Positions 33,074 through 45,080 of a stretch of 64,000 bases of DNA are shown one piece after another. Every line of letters starts with the position of its first letter. Position 1 is the stretch's first letter. Source of the stretch: Sesamum alatum. Taxonomy: Eukaryota; Streptophyta; Magnoliopsida; Lamiales; Pedaliaceae. The stretch is taken from the NCBI GenBank assembly GCA_034509735.1, contig JACGWO010000005.1, positions 15,551,264-15,615,263 on the forward strand. Direction: 5' to 3'. Made by a program: the position numbers and the translations under genes. The notes below the pieces were generated by a model. That model was not told where the DNA came from and made no database searches. It saw only the letters and a program-made list of their open reading frames with translations.

Positions 33074-35711
33074 CACATTTTTCGATACCGAAGTCTACCA
33101 CAAAGAAGCTCATTCCCAACGCTGTTAGTCTTTTCAGACATCCGGAAGAGCTACAACTGCTACAACAGCTATATTAAGCAGGAACGCCCGTAGCGACAAT
33201 GATTGATCCTTCTTCCTTTATAGAAAGAAAAAATCAAGACAAGGAATGTCTCGGCAAGTGCCACCTAAATTGACTATTAGCGGTAACACAAGCAATTCGA
33301 ACTTTGTTTTCAGGGAGCTAGGCAGCCAAAAGTAACTGAACTTTCGGTTCCGTCCACGGTCACTATTGAAGGGAAGAGCAAATATTTAAAAAGGAAAAAA
33401 CTATAAGACCATACATATGCTTAACAGGGAAATAGGATAGAATCGTGTTTCTTGAGCCCAGAGAAGAAATAGGAAGTCAGCTGGTGGCACCTTTAAGATG
33501 CCTCTCAAGTTGCCATTAGGGTCTTTGACTTTTTATTTAAATTATCCTTTATATCTACTAAGAAAGAGCTAATCAGGAACGTCAGCAGTCAAGGAAGTCA
33601 GACATTCTCGGGCCTATTTGCAAGTAATACGGATAACACCTCTTTCCACCCGATAAGACCCTTCCCCGGGGAGTATTCATTGGAAAAGAAGGCCCGTAGC
33701 TAGATAGTCTCACTAGGCACTAGAGGAGTGGGGATTATTTTATTTACTAAGCATTCTGCTGTAGATGATCGAACTTCTGCCACTGAGTCAGTATCTGGTA
33801 CCATCCCTTTAGTCGTAGATACTAACATTTGATTTCATCAGATGCTGAAGCTGAACCACTTTCTGTTGCTCAATTATCCGCTATTGCTTAATTGCCCGCT
33901 AGGGATGAGAGCGTGACACCATGTTTCGTGCTCAGATCGAAAAAAAAAGCAAGATTCAAGAACAAGTGGCATCAAGCTCTAATGGAAGACATCATCTGAC
34001 TCAGCTAGCACCCTTAAAAGGTCAACTCCCGTGGTAAACTTCCCTTAGTCTTGAACTCTTGGAAAACTGTAAGCAGTCAGACTAGGAGGACTAGCTATCT
34101 TTATTTTAAAGTAGTATAGTACTTTTATTTTACATTAGAGGAGTCGAGTAAGATATTAGGCTCTGTTAGCAATAAGGTTTTTGAATAAAGAGAGTTGAAT
34201 CAATTAAGACTGGGTGCGCTCCTGCTTTAAGAAAAGAAGAACGGGCTTTCCTTCTCTACTATATAAGATTCAGTCTAGAATGCCTAGCGGACTAGAGAAT
34301 AGTCAGCCCCTAGAATAGTTATAGCCTAGAGTCAGCGTAGATGTAATAACCGATCTGGAATTCCTTTCTGTTAAGGCTTCCCTTATAACTAGAATAGTAA
34401 GTTTAGGGAAGAGTTTTCTAGAATAAGTTTCAAGAATCGCGAATAAGCTTAGCTTGAGGGTTAAAGGCGGAAATCCCCGTTCTAAAGAGATTAGGTAGAA
34501 GAGTAAGCAGAAGATTCACCCCAGAGAATAGCCTAGAGAAGAAGTCCCGAGTATAATAGTGAAAGGTGGGTGCCACTTGTCTTTCTTTCAATAGTAAGCG
34601 GAGATGGCACTAGTCTTTCTATATTGATTTGATGGTTTCATCTGAGTTCTAGAGGTTGAATCATCCATTGTCAATCTCCAAACGGCTGCTTTGAAGCATC
34701 TGGTATTGCTTTGCCATTAGGTTATCCTTCCGCTTATTGGAGCGGCAAATTCCTAGGCGCTTTCCTGCCGCGAAGAGTAGGTTGTGGTCAATGTCAAGAA
34801 ATCAGCCGAATTTGTCTAGTTTATCCTAAACGCCCTTAAATTAAAAGGAAGGCTTTACCTTCAATCAGTAGGGGGAAGTCTGATAGGGCTTTAAGAGATA
34901 GGGACTCCAGCGGTAAGATTCACTCAGTGAATCGGCACACACTTGGAGACAGGGACAGAGGCATGCCTGAGTCTTTAAAAAAGTATACAAGTGTTGAAAG
35001 AGTGAATTTTGGGGACAACGCTAAGCGTGAGGAATGGGACCTCTAAACCGCCCTACTAAAGAAGTTCGCAAGCAAGGGACATGCCGAACACCTACCTTTC
35101 CAACTAAGTCCAAGGCAAGGACCCTTTAATGGAAATTGACGATGCGTTCCGTCCGGTGGCCGACAAGGCCCTTTTCCCTAAATATCTTGGAAAGCGCAGA
35201 GGACAGGTTTGAAACTCATTCGGTAATCTTCTCCTGAAGGTAGGCATTTACCCAAGGCACAGATATTCTGACTCTCTCAATTACACGTGTTTTATGGAGT
35301 TGAACGTCTTATTCTTATGAGTGGCCTATGTGAATATAAGCCAGGAACAAGGATTCCGGAAAATCCAATTCAATATTGCATGTGCAAGTCGACATTCCTG
35401 ATATGAAAGTGAAGCCGACCCTAAGCAGGATCCAAGTTTAAGTCCAGTTCCAATCTGGATATAAAAGTCAATTTCAATCGTCGAATCAGTTCTATTTTAG
35501 TCCGGTCTTCTTTTCTCTTTTGAGTCAGGATTTGAAGTAGCGTGTGAGTCGGCGGCAATGGCTTTTGATTGAGCCTGTGTACCTTCTCCCGTCAAAATTT
35601 CTTCCTCCTATACCGCCTCAAGTCCTTATTCTTTCAGCCGGACTTGGATTTTCTAGGGAAAAAATGATGAAGTCTAAAAAGCCAAACCACTGATGCTACT
35701 GCTGCTAAATC
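33074..35711. other. Non-element flanking DNA, third part
   Basis: 2.6 kb, continuing 19165-20620 across the composite element. It has balanced composition, many short frames, no recognised gene, RNA or repeat. As before, the texture suggests plant organelle intergenic DNA, but no organelle gene was recognised. Confidence 0.4.
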
Positions 35712-37208
35712 TGAAAGCCTAGGGTAGGCGTGTGGATCATCCCGGGAGTAGCGTGAATGCGGAACCGCGGTATAATTAAAATTGCAAGAATTTTAAACAT
35801 GCATTTATATACATAAAAATAAACACGTTCAAGGGGTGTTCCCTTGAAACTCCCGGGCGTTCGGTGTATCTCATGAATAATAAAAGCACTTATAAAATCA
35901 TGGAGGCCATAGGGCTTAAAATAAAAGGGGGCGAAAATCTTAAATCAGAAACCTACCGATTGTCGTTTTCGCCTTGAAACCGCTACTCGCGTTGTTCCCC
36001 GTTTTGCTCCAAGATCTCGAACGGGAGACCCTCTAATTCGTACACGCAATCCGTCCACGTACCTTGCTCCTCGTGCTAGCGAAAGAACAAGTGCGTATAG
36101 TATTTTGGAGAGGACGGAATGATCAAACGTTATTGAATTAACGAGATCAAACCTCCTTAGTTCAATTGTCAACACAAAAGAATTTGGAAGAGGGAAGAGA
36201 GAGAGAGACACGGCCGAGAGAGAGGGGGGAGCCGAGTGTGTATGTGTGTGTGTTTCAATGTTTCATCATCCCTTCTAAAGAGGATTCTTAGGAGTATTTA
36301 TAGAGGAGGAATCCTATTCCTCTTCTCTCTCATACACGTTGAAGACTCCTAGTTGAATAGGATTTGACCTAGTCAAATCCTAGTCAACTACTAGCTTCTT
36401 GGTCAAACCAATCCTAGCCCATTGATTCCTCTCTTTTAATCTCAACCGTTGGTTTATTTAATGGGATATTTAAATCTTATTTAAATAATCCTTAATGGCA
36501 ATAAATAAATATATCACATATAAATATTTATTCCAAGCCCATTAAATTAATTTCTAATAAATCTAATTTATTAGATATATTCCTTATATCTAATACAAGG
36601 AATTAATTTCTTCCCAAGAAAAAGAAGGACCCGATTAAATCCAATTTAATCACTTTATTTCTCCAAAGAAGGACCCGATTAAATCTAATTTAATCGCTCC
36701 ATTTCTCCAAACATTAAATTCCAAATTAAATACATTATGTGTATGGATTGTCTGTGACTCTTTAGGTTCACCTTCAGCTAGACTTGGTTGGATTCCTAGA
36801 ACCCGCCCGTCACTATGGGTGGCCGTCTAGCAACGGTCCATGGCACTAGAGACTAGGTGAATATACGGGGATGAACATTTAGGCTCTACGGTACATCTAT
36901 CCTTCCGTCTACGGTCTCACCACTTAGGGTCTAGGGCACGGATTATGTAGGCACCCATTTTGGACCTAAGTGTTAGTCTGTCCTCTACTAAACGCCGCAA
37001 GGGAAACCTTCCCTTCTGTTCAGTTACTGTGGCCACAGATTTTAGGGACAAGACACAGAGTATTTGTGAGACTCAACTGTCAACACCTTTTGACAGGAGA
37101 CAAATCCTTTCTTGGAAACTACTGTCACTTTGTACACCGAAGTTGCACTAGATATGGCTTATGACTACTGAAGTGCATCTTGGCAATCTCTCACCATACC
37201 TAAGATAC
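35712..37208 (-). repeat. Reversed A2 LTR, cut by element A'
   Basis: Starts TGAAAGCCTAGGGTAGGCGTGTGG, the reverse of the A2 LTR end at 16307, and runs 1497 bp to CTAAGATAC, where TGTTAGAATAGG of element A' begins. The rest of this LTR (its U3 start) is not in the window. It predates A'. Confidence 0.85.
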
Positions 37209-39192
37209 TGTTAGAATAGGTGATCATCTAGCCAATCTTGGCAGGCGAAATGTAACTTATGTCTAGACAATTTCAAGGATTTGATATATTATTAATGAAT
37301 AAAGAAGTGAAATTCATTTGGCATTACTTTGTTTGTGTTCACTTTATCTGCTTTATACATATCTGTTCACTACGCAAACAAAGCCCACGGACTGAAAACG
37401 TATTTCGGGGACTGGGACTACGCTTGGAGGTAGGTCCATGAAATTAGTCCCTCCGAATCAGTCCGAAAATCTCCAAGTCAAGGAATCTCGAAAATGGGTA
37501 CCGAGATTCCCCTTGATACTTGCACTAAGCATCTGCTGTCGTATTTCATCGACGGGTGACGAAGGTCATCTAAGCAGTGTTAGTGGGTTAGCCTGCTAGG
37601 GAGCAGCTGACTGAGGTGACTCGCGGGAACCGTCTTACGGAGGACCTTGAGTAGGATCGGCCAGGTATGACGTGTGCTCCTGATTCCAATAGTATAGGTT
37701 AAGTCCTTTGACTTGAGGGACTGTTGAGTTTACCTGTATATCGGGGCTGCATCATAGATATGGTGAGAGATTGACGAGATGCACTTGAGTAGTCATAAGC
37801 CATGTCTAGTGCACCTCCGGTGTACAGAGTGACAGTAGTTTCCAAGAAAGGATCTGTCTCCTGTCAAAAGGCATTGACAGTTGAGTCTCACATATGCTCT
37901 GTGTCTTGTCCCTAAAATTTGTGGCCACAGTAACTGAACAGAAGGGAAGGCTTCCCTTGCGGCGTTTAGTAAGGATAGACCGACACTTAGGTCCAAAATG
38001 GGTACCTGCATTTTCCGTGCCCTAGACCCTAAGTGGTGAGACCGTAGACGGAAAGACAAGTGTACTGTTAGAGCCTAAATGTTCATCCCCAAATATTCAC
38101 CTAGTCACTAGTGCCATGGACCGTTGCTAGATTGCCACCCATGGTAACGGGCGGATTCTAGGAATCCGACCAAATCTAGCTGAAATGTGAACCTAAAGAG
38201 TCACACACAATCCACACACATGAAGTATTTAATTTAGAATTAAATATTTTGAGAAATGGAATGATTAAATTGGATTTAATCGGGTCCTTGATTTTCTTTG
38301 AAAGAGTTAATTCCTTTTATTAGATAAAAGGAATTAATCTAATAAATTAGATTTATTAGAAAATTAATTTAATGGGCCTAGAATAAATATTTATATTTAT
38401 TATATTTATTTATTTATTGCCCTTTGGAATATTTAAATAGGTTTTAAATATTCCATTAAATTAAATTAATGGTTGAGATTAAAAGGAAAGATGAATGGCT
38501 AGGATTAATTTGACTAGGTCAAATTACTACTTTGACTAGGACTTTGACTAGGACAAAATCTTAGTCAAATTAGTCAACTAGAGTTTGAGTTTGATGAGGA
38601 TTAAACTCTTCCTCTATAAATACTCCTAGCCTTTCACCTTTGGAAGGATGATGAATCTTGAAACACACACACACTTCCTCTCCCTCTCCTAATCTCGTCC
38701 GCCCTCTCTCTCTCTTTTGTCTCCAAGAAAAACATCTTTTTTGTTCTTTTGTTCTTGGAACAATTGAACATAGGAGGATTAATCCCGTTAACCTAATAAC
38801 GTGCGATAGATCCATCCTCTCCAAAATATACTTGTTCGTTCGCTAGCACGACATTCAAGATACGTGGGTGGATTGTGTGTCACAATTTGGTGAGTCTCAT
38901 ATACAAGATTTGGTGCAAATCGGGGAACAACGCGAGTACCGGTTAGAAGACGAAAACGATAATCGGTAGGTTCCGATTTATTTTTCGTCCCTCTTTTATT
39001 TTTAATCCTATGGCCTCGATGATTCTTTTCTATGCTTTTAATTCATGAGATACACCAAACACCCAGGAATTTCAAGGGCACACCCCTTGAACGTGTTCTT
39101 TAATTTACGAAAAGCATGTTTAATTTTTTGTTATTAATTTTATACCGCGCTGCTCATTCGCGCTATTTCCCTGGACGATCGACAATCTTTCA
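37209..39192 (+). repeat. 5' LTR of element A'
   Basis: 1984 bp, TGTTAGAATAGG to CAATCTTTCA. W-box cluster at 38500-38578 and TATAAATA at 38615-38622. Diverged from the A copy at 61613 but with the same plan. Confidence 0.9.
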
Positions 39193-39193
39193 G

Positions 39194-39205
39194 TGGTATC
39201 AGAGC
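39194..39205 (+). promoter_or_regulatory. Primer binding site of A' (tRNA-Met)
   Basis: TGGTATCAGAGC, one base after the LTR end CA at 39192, extended by CCGG. Confidence 0.9.
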
Positions 39206-39394
39206 CCGGTTCGGTGTATAGACCTAGGGTTTTACGTGCGTTTTAAGCATGAAAACGTGATTTGGCATGTTTTAATTAATTCTTGATTTTATTATTATTA
39301 AAGCATGTCGTTTTTCTTGCTTTTAATTCGTATGATTTTTGGTATTGTTGGATTTTCTGTTTTTCTTGGGAAGAAACGAACAAAACGGAAAAAT

Positions 39395-39860
39395 GCAGCA
39401 CGCGGCCGTGTGCACAGGTGAGGCAGACGTGCGCAGGCAGAGGAGCTTGTGCGCGGCCGCCTGCGCCAGGCGCGCATGGCTGCGCGCAGTCAACCAGCCA
39501 GATGGCGGCTGGCCGGGCGCGCACGCAAACGGGCAAGGAAGCCCGCGCGCGCGCCAGGCCAGCGCACGGCCGGACGCGCGGCCAGAGAGGCTGCGCGCGA
39601 GCCCGCGCACGGGGCGGCGCCTCCAGGCGCGCGCGCACGCAGATGGAGGAGTCTGCACGCGTGCGCCCTGCAGGCGAGCCCTATGTGCGCCCGCGCCAAC
39701 GTAGGGCTGCCGCACAACTGGCGGCCGGCAGGCTAGCGCGCGCGGGCAAGGGAGCCTGGGCGCACGGCAGCCTGCTGCCGACCAGGCGCGCGCGCAAGCA
39801 AGTAGGGGCCTGCGCGCGGCGGCTGGCGGCTGGCGGTGGCAGCGGCCGACCGCCGTTCTA
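39395..39860 (+). repeat. GC-rich hairpin block, A' leader
   Basis: Sequence unlike the other blocks but the same design. Hairpins in sense include CCAGCC-AGATGGC-GGCTGG near 39500, CGGGC-AAGGAA-GCCCG near 39530 and a GGCC-AGAGA-GGCT core near 39580. Long frames on both strands are composition artefacts. Confidence 0.8.
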
Positions 39861-40871
39861 AGGGTTTCTCCCTATTTTCAGTTTTAATTTTTTATTTAAT
39901 TCTGAAAATTCATTTTTGTTTAATTTTTTGCCTATTTTTCTAAGACATTATCTTTGTAGGTTGAATTATATTGGATTTGGAATCCCGGGGATAATTTACC
40001 TAGAAATAATGAGGAAGGGTTTTCCTAAAACGGGAAAAAATATTATTACCAACGGTTGTACCATATTTTTTCATACGTTACGCATTTATTTTATCTTGGA
40101 TAATTGTGATTGGTAATCATGTGATGTTAGCATGTATTTTATGTGATTGGATCATATGATTATATGCGTTGGATGAAAATGAATGATCACGACCCCTAGA
40201 CCGAATGTATGGTTTAATTTTCTGTTGGGCCTATGTGCCTCTTTTACTGCTTTCTCCTTCTCCCTTTCTAGTTGCCTTGGAATAATAAGGCATTCTACCT
40301 CCCTCCTTATGTACTCCCCCCGGGTTTTTCGCTGGGGTTTCTATTTTTTAATATGTAATGAGAGTAGAATACAAGTGAGGTTTTAATTTTATGTAATTGG
40401 TGGAGAAGAAGGAAGGTCCACATGGAGAGCCTAGACCGGAGGTTCCAAGGCGTTTCCATGAAGAGAAGAAAGAGAAAAGAGACCAAGGCCCATCAGAATG
40501 ATGATTGGGTTACTATTAATGTAATAGTGTGGGACCAACCCTAGATTGACCATAGATCTACTGCGGGCTCAGTGGGTCGCATAGGATTCGGGCTCGTGAT
40601 CATCCAACAGGGGCGTGCTAGGCTTTAATTTTGCATGTGGTTATTATGATGGATGAATGGTGTTTTATTTATCATATAACTGCCATGGGATGCAATTTAT
40701 TTTCGGATTATGGATGAATGTGTTAATATCTATTATGAGATCTCGGTCATTTACTACTCTCACATTGGTTGGACCAATGTCCAAATATTAGACCCTAGAC
40801 AAAGTGGACATAGACTCTAGGAGTTCGTGCATGCCTTCCAATCCATGGCATATGAGGAAGCTGATTTAGGT

Positions 40872-40993
40872 CGATAGCGTGGTCTCACGAGTCGTGGCAC
40901 GTCTATCGTGCTTAAAAGAAGCTGCACTATGTCATGAACAAAAAGTAGACCGCTGTTACCTGTCTCACGAGTCGTGGAGGTAGCAGTGGGTCT
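40872..40993 (+). other. Twin leader hairpins, A'
   Basis: Hairpin 1 at 40872-40908: arms CGATAGCGTG and CACG-T-CTATCG around the cap at 40882-40897. Hairpin 2 at 40947-40993: arms CTGTTACCT/AGGTAGCAG extended by AGACC/GGTCT, around an identical cap at 40962-40977. Confidence 0.8.
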
Positions 40994-41239
40994 ATGGCTC
41001 GGTTGATTGGGTCAGGTCTAACGCCCGATTAACATGATTTGCTTGGAGTCCTCGGGATCATGTGAAAGGGTGAGGTAATAATCTTGAGAATCTCGTGGAA
41101 CGAGAATGGTATGGCATACCTCCCACAGGATTCTTCCCATGCGAATCGTAAAAGTGGGGTATGGAAAAATTTGTTGTGGATCCCAAGCCCACTAGGAAAA
41201 GGTTTCCCGATAACAACGTTTGAGAGTACCGTGTTTTCG

Positions 41240-41248
41240 TATAAATAG
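41240..41248 (+). promoter_or_regulatory. TATA-like box in A' leader
   Basis: TATAAATAG, 114 bp before the gag ATG at 41354, in the same context as in the inner element and B. Confidence 0.4.
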
Positions 41249-41353
41249 TGGGAGTATTAAATGACTAAAGACCAAGCATTTAATTATATATATCAAACCT
41301 CCGTCTTTTAAATTCTGCTGATCGCGAACTCTGTTTTTAAATGTAGATTTAAA

Positions 41354-42211
41354 ATGTCTAAGAACCCTTTATCAACCATTCTTGAGACCAACAAATTCAA
41401 TGGAACCAATTACAACGACTAGTTGCGGAATCTCAGGATAGTCCTGGATTACGAGAACCAAGGCTACGTCATGGGCGAGCCTCTCCCTAGGACCTTACCG
41501 GAAGGATCCACGCCAGAAGAACGTGTGATATTCGAGACTTGGCATAAGGATAACCGGAAGGTCCGTCGCGTCATACTTGCTTCAATGACGAATGAGATTC
41601 AGAAGCAATATGAAAGGCTAGACGATGTCCCTTCATTATGGCTCGCCTTAAGGATTGCTATGCAGTCCCGGACCGGCATACTAAGTATGTCGCGACTAAG
41701 GCGTTCTTTGGAACTAAAATGACAGAAGGATCCTATGTACAAGAGCACGGGGTTAAAATGCTTACCCTGGTGGAAAAGCTAGAGGACCTAAGGTAGGCCT
41801 ACATAATGAAACATGCATAGATGTGATCCTTCAGTCACTCCCACCCTCCTTCGACCAATTTATGGTCAACTACAACATGAACGCACTTGAGAAGGGCATT
41901 CATGAGTTGATCAATATGTTGGTGCAATACGAAGCAACAACCATAAAGTCCACGCCTTCGGTATTGTTTGGAGGTGCTTCAACTTCCAAAACGAAAGGCA
42001 AGAGTGTCGGACATCGGAAAAAGAAGAAAGGGAAGGGACAAGCCGTCAAAGTAGCTACGAACATTAAGAGTGTTCCCATTGCCAAAGAGGGGAAAGGCAA
42101 AGGAAAGGGAAAGGTTGTCACCAAGCAACAGTCGAGGGCATATGACATATCTATCAATTCCCGTGAGAAAGGGCACTGGAAGAGCGAGTGCCCCAAACTC
42201 TTCTCTAACTA
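41354..42211 (+). pseudogene. Copia gag of A', broken
   Basis: Begins MSKNPLSTILETNKFNGTNY in the same position as other copies. There is an in-frame stop at about 41421 (TAG for a Trp codon), a frameshift near 41635 and another near 41790. The knuckle is degraded: the first two Cys are Ser (SINSREKGHWKSEC), so zinc binding would fail even if the frame were open. Confidence 0.85.
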
Positions 42212-42219
42212 AGGTATTT

Positions 42220-42500
42220 TTTGTGATTGAGGTCAATATGGTCACTAATTCTGCCTCTTGGGTATTAGATACCGACTGTGGAGCTCACATTTGCAATGAT
42301 TTGCAGGTGCTGAAAAGAAGCAGAACACTGGGTAGTGGGGATATGATCCTGAAGTTTGGGAATGGCAAGGCCATCTCGGCAAAAGCAGTAGGATCCGCCA
42401 CTCTAGTAGTTAGTGATCGTATTAGCATAGAATTAGAGCAAGTTTATTATGTACCCAGTATGATTAAAAACATCATTTCCATTCTATTGTTAGACAATAG
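42220..42500 (+). pseudogene. Protease segment of A', cut by element B
   Basis: Protease signature LDTDCGAHICNDLQ, in which the usual Gly after Asp-Thr is Asp, likely inactivating. The frame runs into the B LTR at 42501. Coding homology resumes at 52335. Confidence 0.85.
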
Positions 42501-44731
42501 TGAAGGACAAGCGGATCCGCTCGGGAGCGCGAGCGGAAGCGAGGAAGCGAGAAATTGTGCGTAAATTTAAATCAAATTCAAAATACGCGAATCCCAAGGG
42601 GTGTACCCTTGGGTGCTCAACCGGGCGTTCGATGTAGGATGTGTAAATATTAGAACATATATTTAAACATATAGGGCATAGATATACAAATGAAATCAAT
42701 CAAAGCGTAATAAACCGTTACCTTTGATTGTTTAGCGTATGCTCCCGGCTACTAGCGTTGTTCCTTCTCCGGAATGCTCACGAAATCCAAACGTATGGAT
42801 TCTCCAAAGGTGATCCACACCACACCGGAAGAAACACACGTTCTTCTTGCTAGAAAAGAACGGGTTTAGGAAGGAATCGGTTTAAGAGAAGAACACTATG
42901 AATTAGTGTTCTCTTAAACTTACTTTGTTCTTCTTCTTGATTCAAAATCAAGTGAAGAACACAAGTGTAAGAGAGGGAGGGAGCACGAAATTTTGAGAGA
43001 GAGGAGAGGATTTTTGTCTTCTCTTTTTCCTAGAAAAAGATGAATAATGAATCACTTGTGCTTGGCGTAGTATATTCTAATATATATACATAATTAATGT
43101 GATTATTGGAATGTGTCTAGGTTCATCCAAGGATGTCTAGATTCATTCCAATCAATCACCATCAATTCTTCAATCAAGCCTACCAAAATTTATGGTATGA
43201 TCAAATCATACCAAAAGGGAAGAGCTTGATTGGAGTTGATTTGTCTCTTTCCAAAAGAGACAAGTCAACATACCACCTAGCATGCAACATGGCTGATTTT
43301 TGCTTCCTCCAAGGGAGCATGTCGGCTATGTTTAATTAAGGGAAGAAGTCCAACTTCTTCCTATTCCAAATTAGGAATTATTTCTCCTCTCGGGTATAAT
43401 TTAACGGACCGGGTTTTATTGTAATCCAATTACGACGAACCCAATGTTAAATCCAATTTAATGTCCACTTAAATTATTCCCGTTGATCTTTTAATCCAAT
43501 TAAAAGATTCAACGTCTCAACGTCTCAACTTTTCATATTTAATCGAAAATCCAATTTACCGATTAAATGAAAGTCCGATAGAATATCGGCCCGTCCATCC
43601 AATGGACTTCCCCTACAAGTAATCCAATTACTTATTTTATCCTTTGAGATTGACTCCAAGTCAATCTCTCAACCTTCTCGGTGATTTGTGTGTGACCCTT
43701 TAGGTTCACCCTCAGCTAGACTTGGGCCCGTGTCCCACAAGGGCCCGTTACCATGGGTGGCCGTCTAGCAACGGTCCATGGCACTAGAGACTAGGTGAAT
43801 TGGCATGAACATTTAGGCGCCGATTCCGTACGGGTACGATCCTTCCGTCTACCGTCTCCCGGCCTTAGTCTAGGGTATGGAATTGGGCGTCGGTTCCCAT
43901 CCTTGACTAGGCATCTATGCTTAATACTCGAGACTACGTATGCTTCATTGCATCGACACAGGAAACCATTCCCTGTTCGACCAACCACTGTGGCCACAGC
44001 TTCAAACAGCATGTACGTGTCTCCGAGTGCATAGGAGATACCTCTGTCATATACTGATAGGGGACGGATCCTCTTCTTGGAATCCACCGTCCTCGCTACA
44101 CATTCCGACTGCACTGGACAAGGCTTATAATGATCATCTTACAGAATGATCACCTCTCGCCAGATCCAAGATACAGCCGTCCTGTGCACGTGACTGCAAA
44201 GATTCCTCAAGTCTGAGGATTACTCCCGTACTATCGGAACCGGGGAAAATCAATCATACCGACCAAGCCTCCAAGGCTTCCATATGATGATCCCCGCAAG
44301 TCAGTCCAGTCGGCTTGACCCCAGTCGACCAACCCATCAAGATCGTGTAGGCGTCCCACGCCTGTCGCCGATGAAACACGGCACTCATCCAATGAACACG
44401 ACTCTTGACGCAAGTGTCAATAGGACTCTCGATGCCCTGTCTCGAGGTCCTCGACTTGGAACGTTTCAGACCCAACTCTTAATCAGCTGGTTTCATGACC
44501 ACCATCCAATGCGTGGCCCAACTGCACGAGTTGTTATCCATGGTCTGTGGGCTTTGTTGCGATATAAGTTAAACACCGGTTTAACAAATGTAAGATGAGC
44601 GCAACAAAGAAGGTACCATTAGTGACGAACACTCATCTTATTCATCACATAATAATATTACATTCACATCAAGTTGTCGGATAGGTTACAAATTGCCAAA
44701 ACTATTGGTTTTCTGGTCACCTATTCCAACA
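42501..44731 (-). repeat. 3' LTR of element B
   Basis: 2231 bp, TGAAGGACAAGC to TATTCCAACA. Nearly identical to 50139-52329 and to the solo LTR at 16933. It keeps a ~40-bp stretch near 42549-42588 that the other B LTR lacks. Confidence 0.95.
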
Positions 44732-44744
44732 ATCTCCCACTTGA

Positions 44745-45080
44745 CCTAAAGCCAATCACCCATTGACCTCGAACCTCTTATTCAGATGGTGAGTATGGGC
44801 AACTTGCGACATGGGCTTAGCAAGTGGATCTGCTATGTTTTCTGCCGAGGTGACTCGGTCCAACCGAACGTCACTCCTGCTATCCATCTCTCGAAGAGAT
44901 GGTAGCGTCTAAGAATATGCTTGGATCGTGATGAGATCTCGGTTCCTTTGCTAGCGCTATCGCCCCTTTGTTATCATAAAAGATAATTACAGGCTTAGCA
45001 ATGCTAGGTACTACATCCAACCCTTGGATGTAGCTCATCAACCAAATCACTCCTTAGCAGCTTCCAAAGTCGCTATGTAT
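44745..45080 (-). pseudogene. RNase H C-terminal part of element B
   Basis: Recognisable by homology to the other copies (region ending near the polypurine tract), but with frameshifts and stops and no long open frame. Confidence 0.6.
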
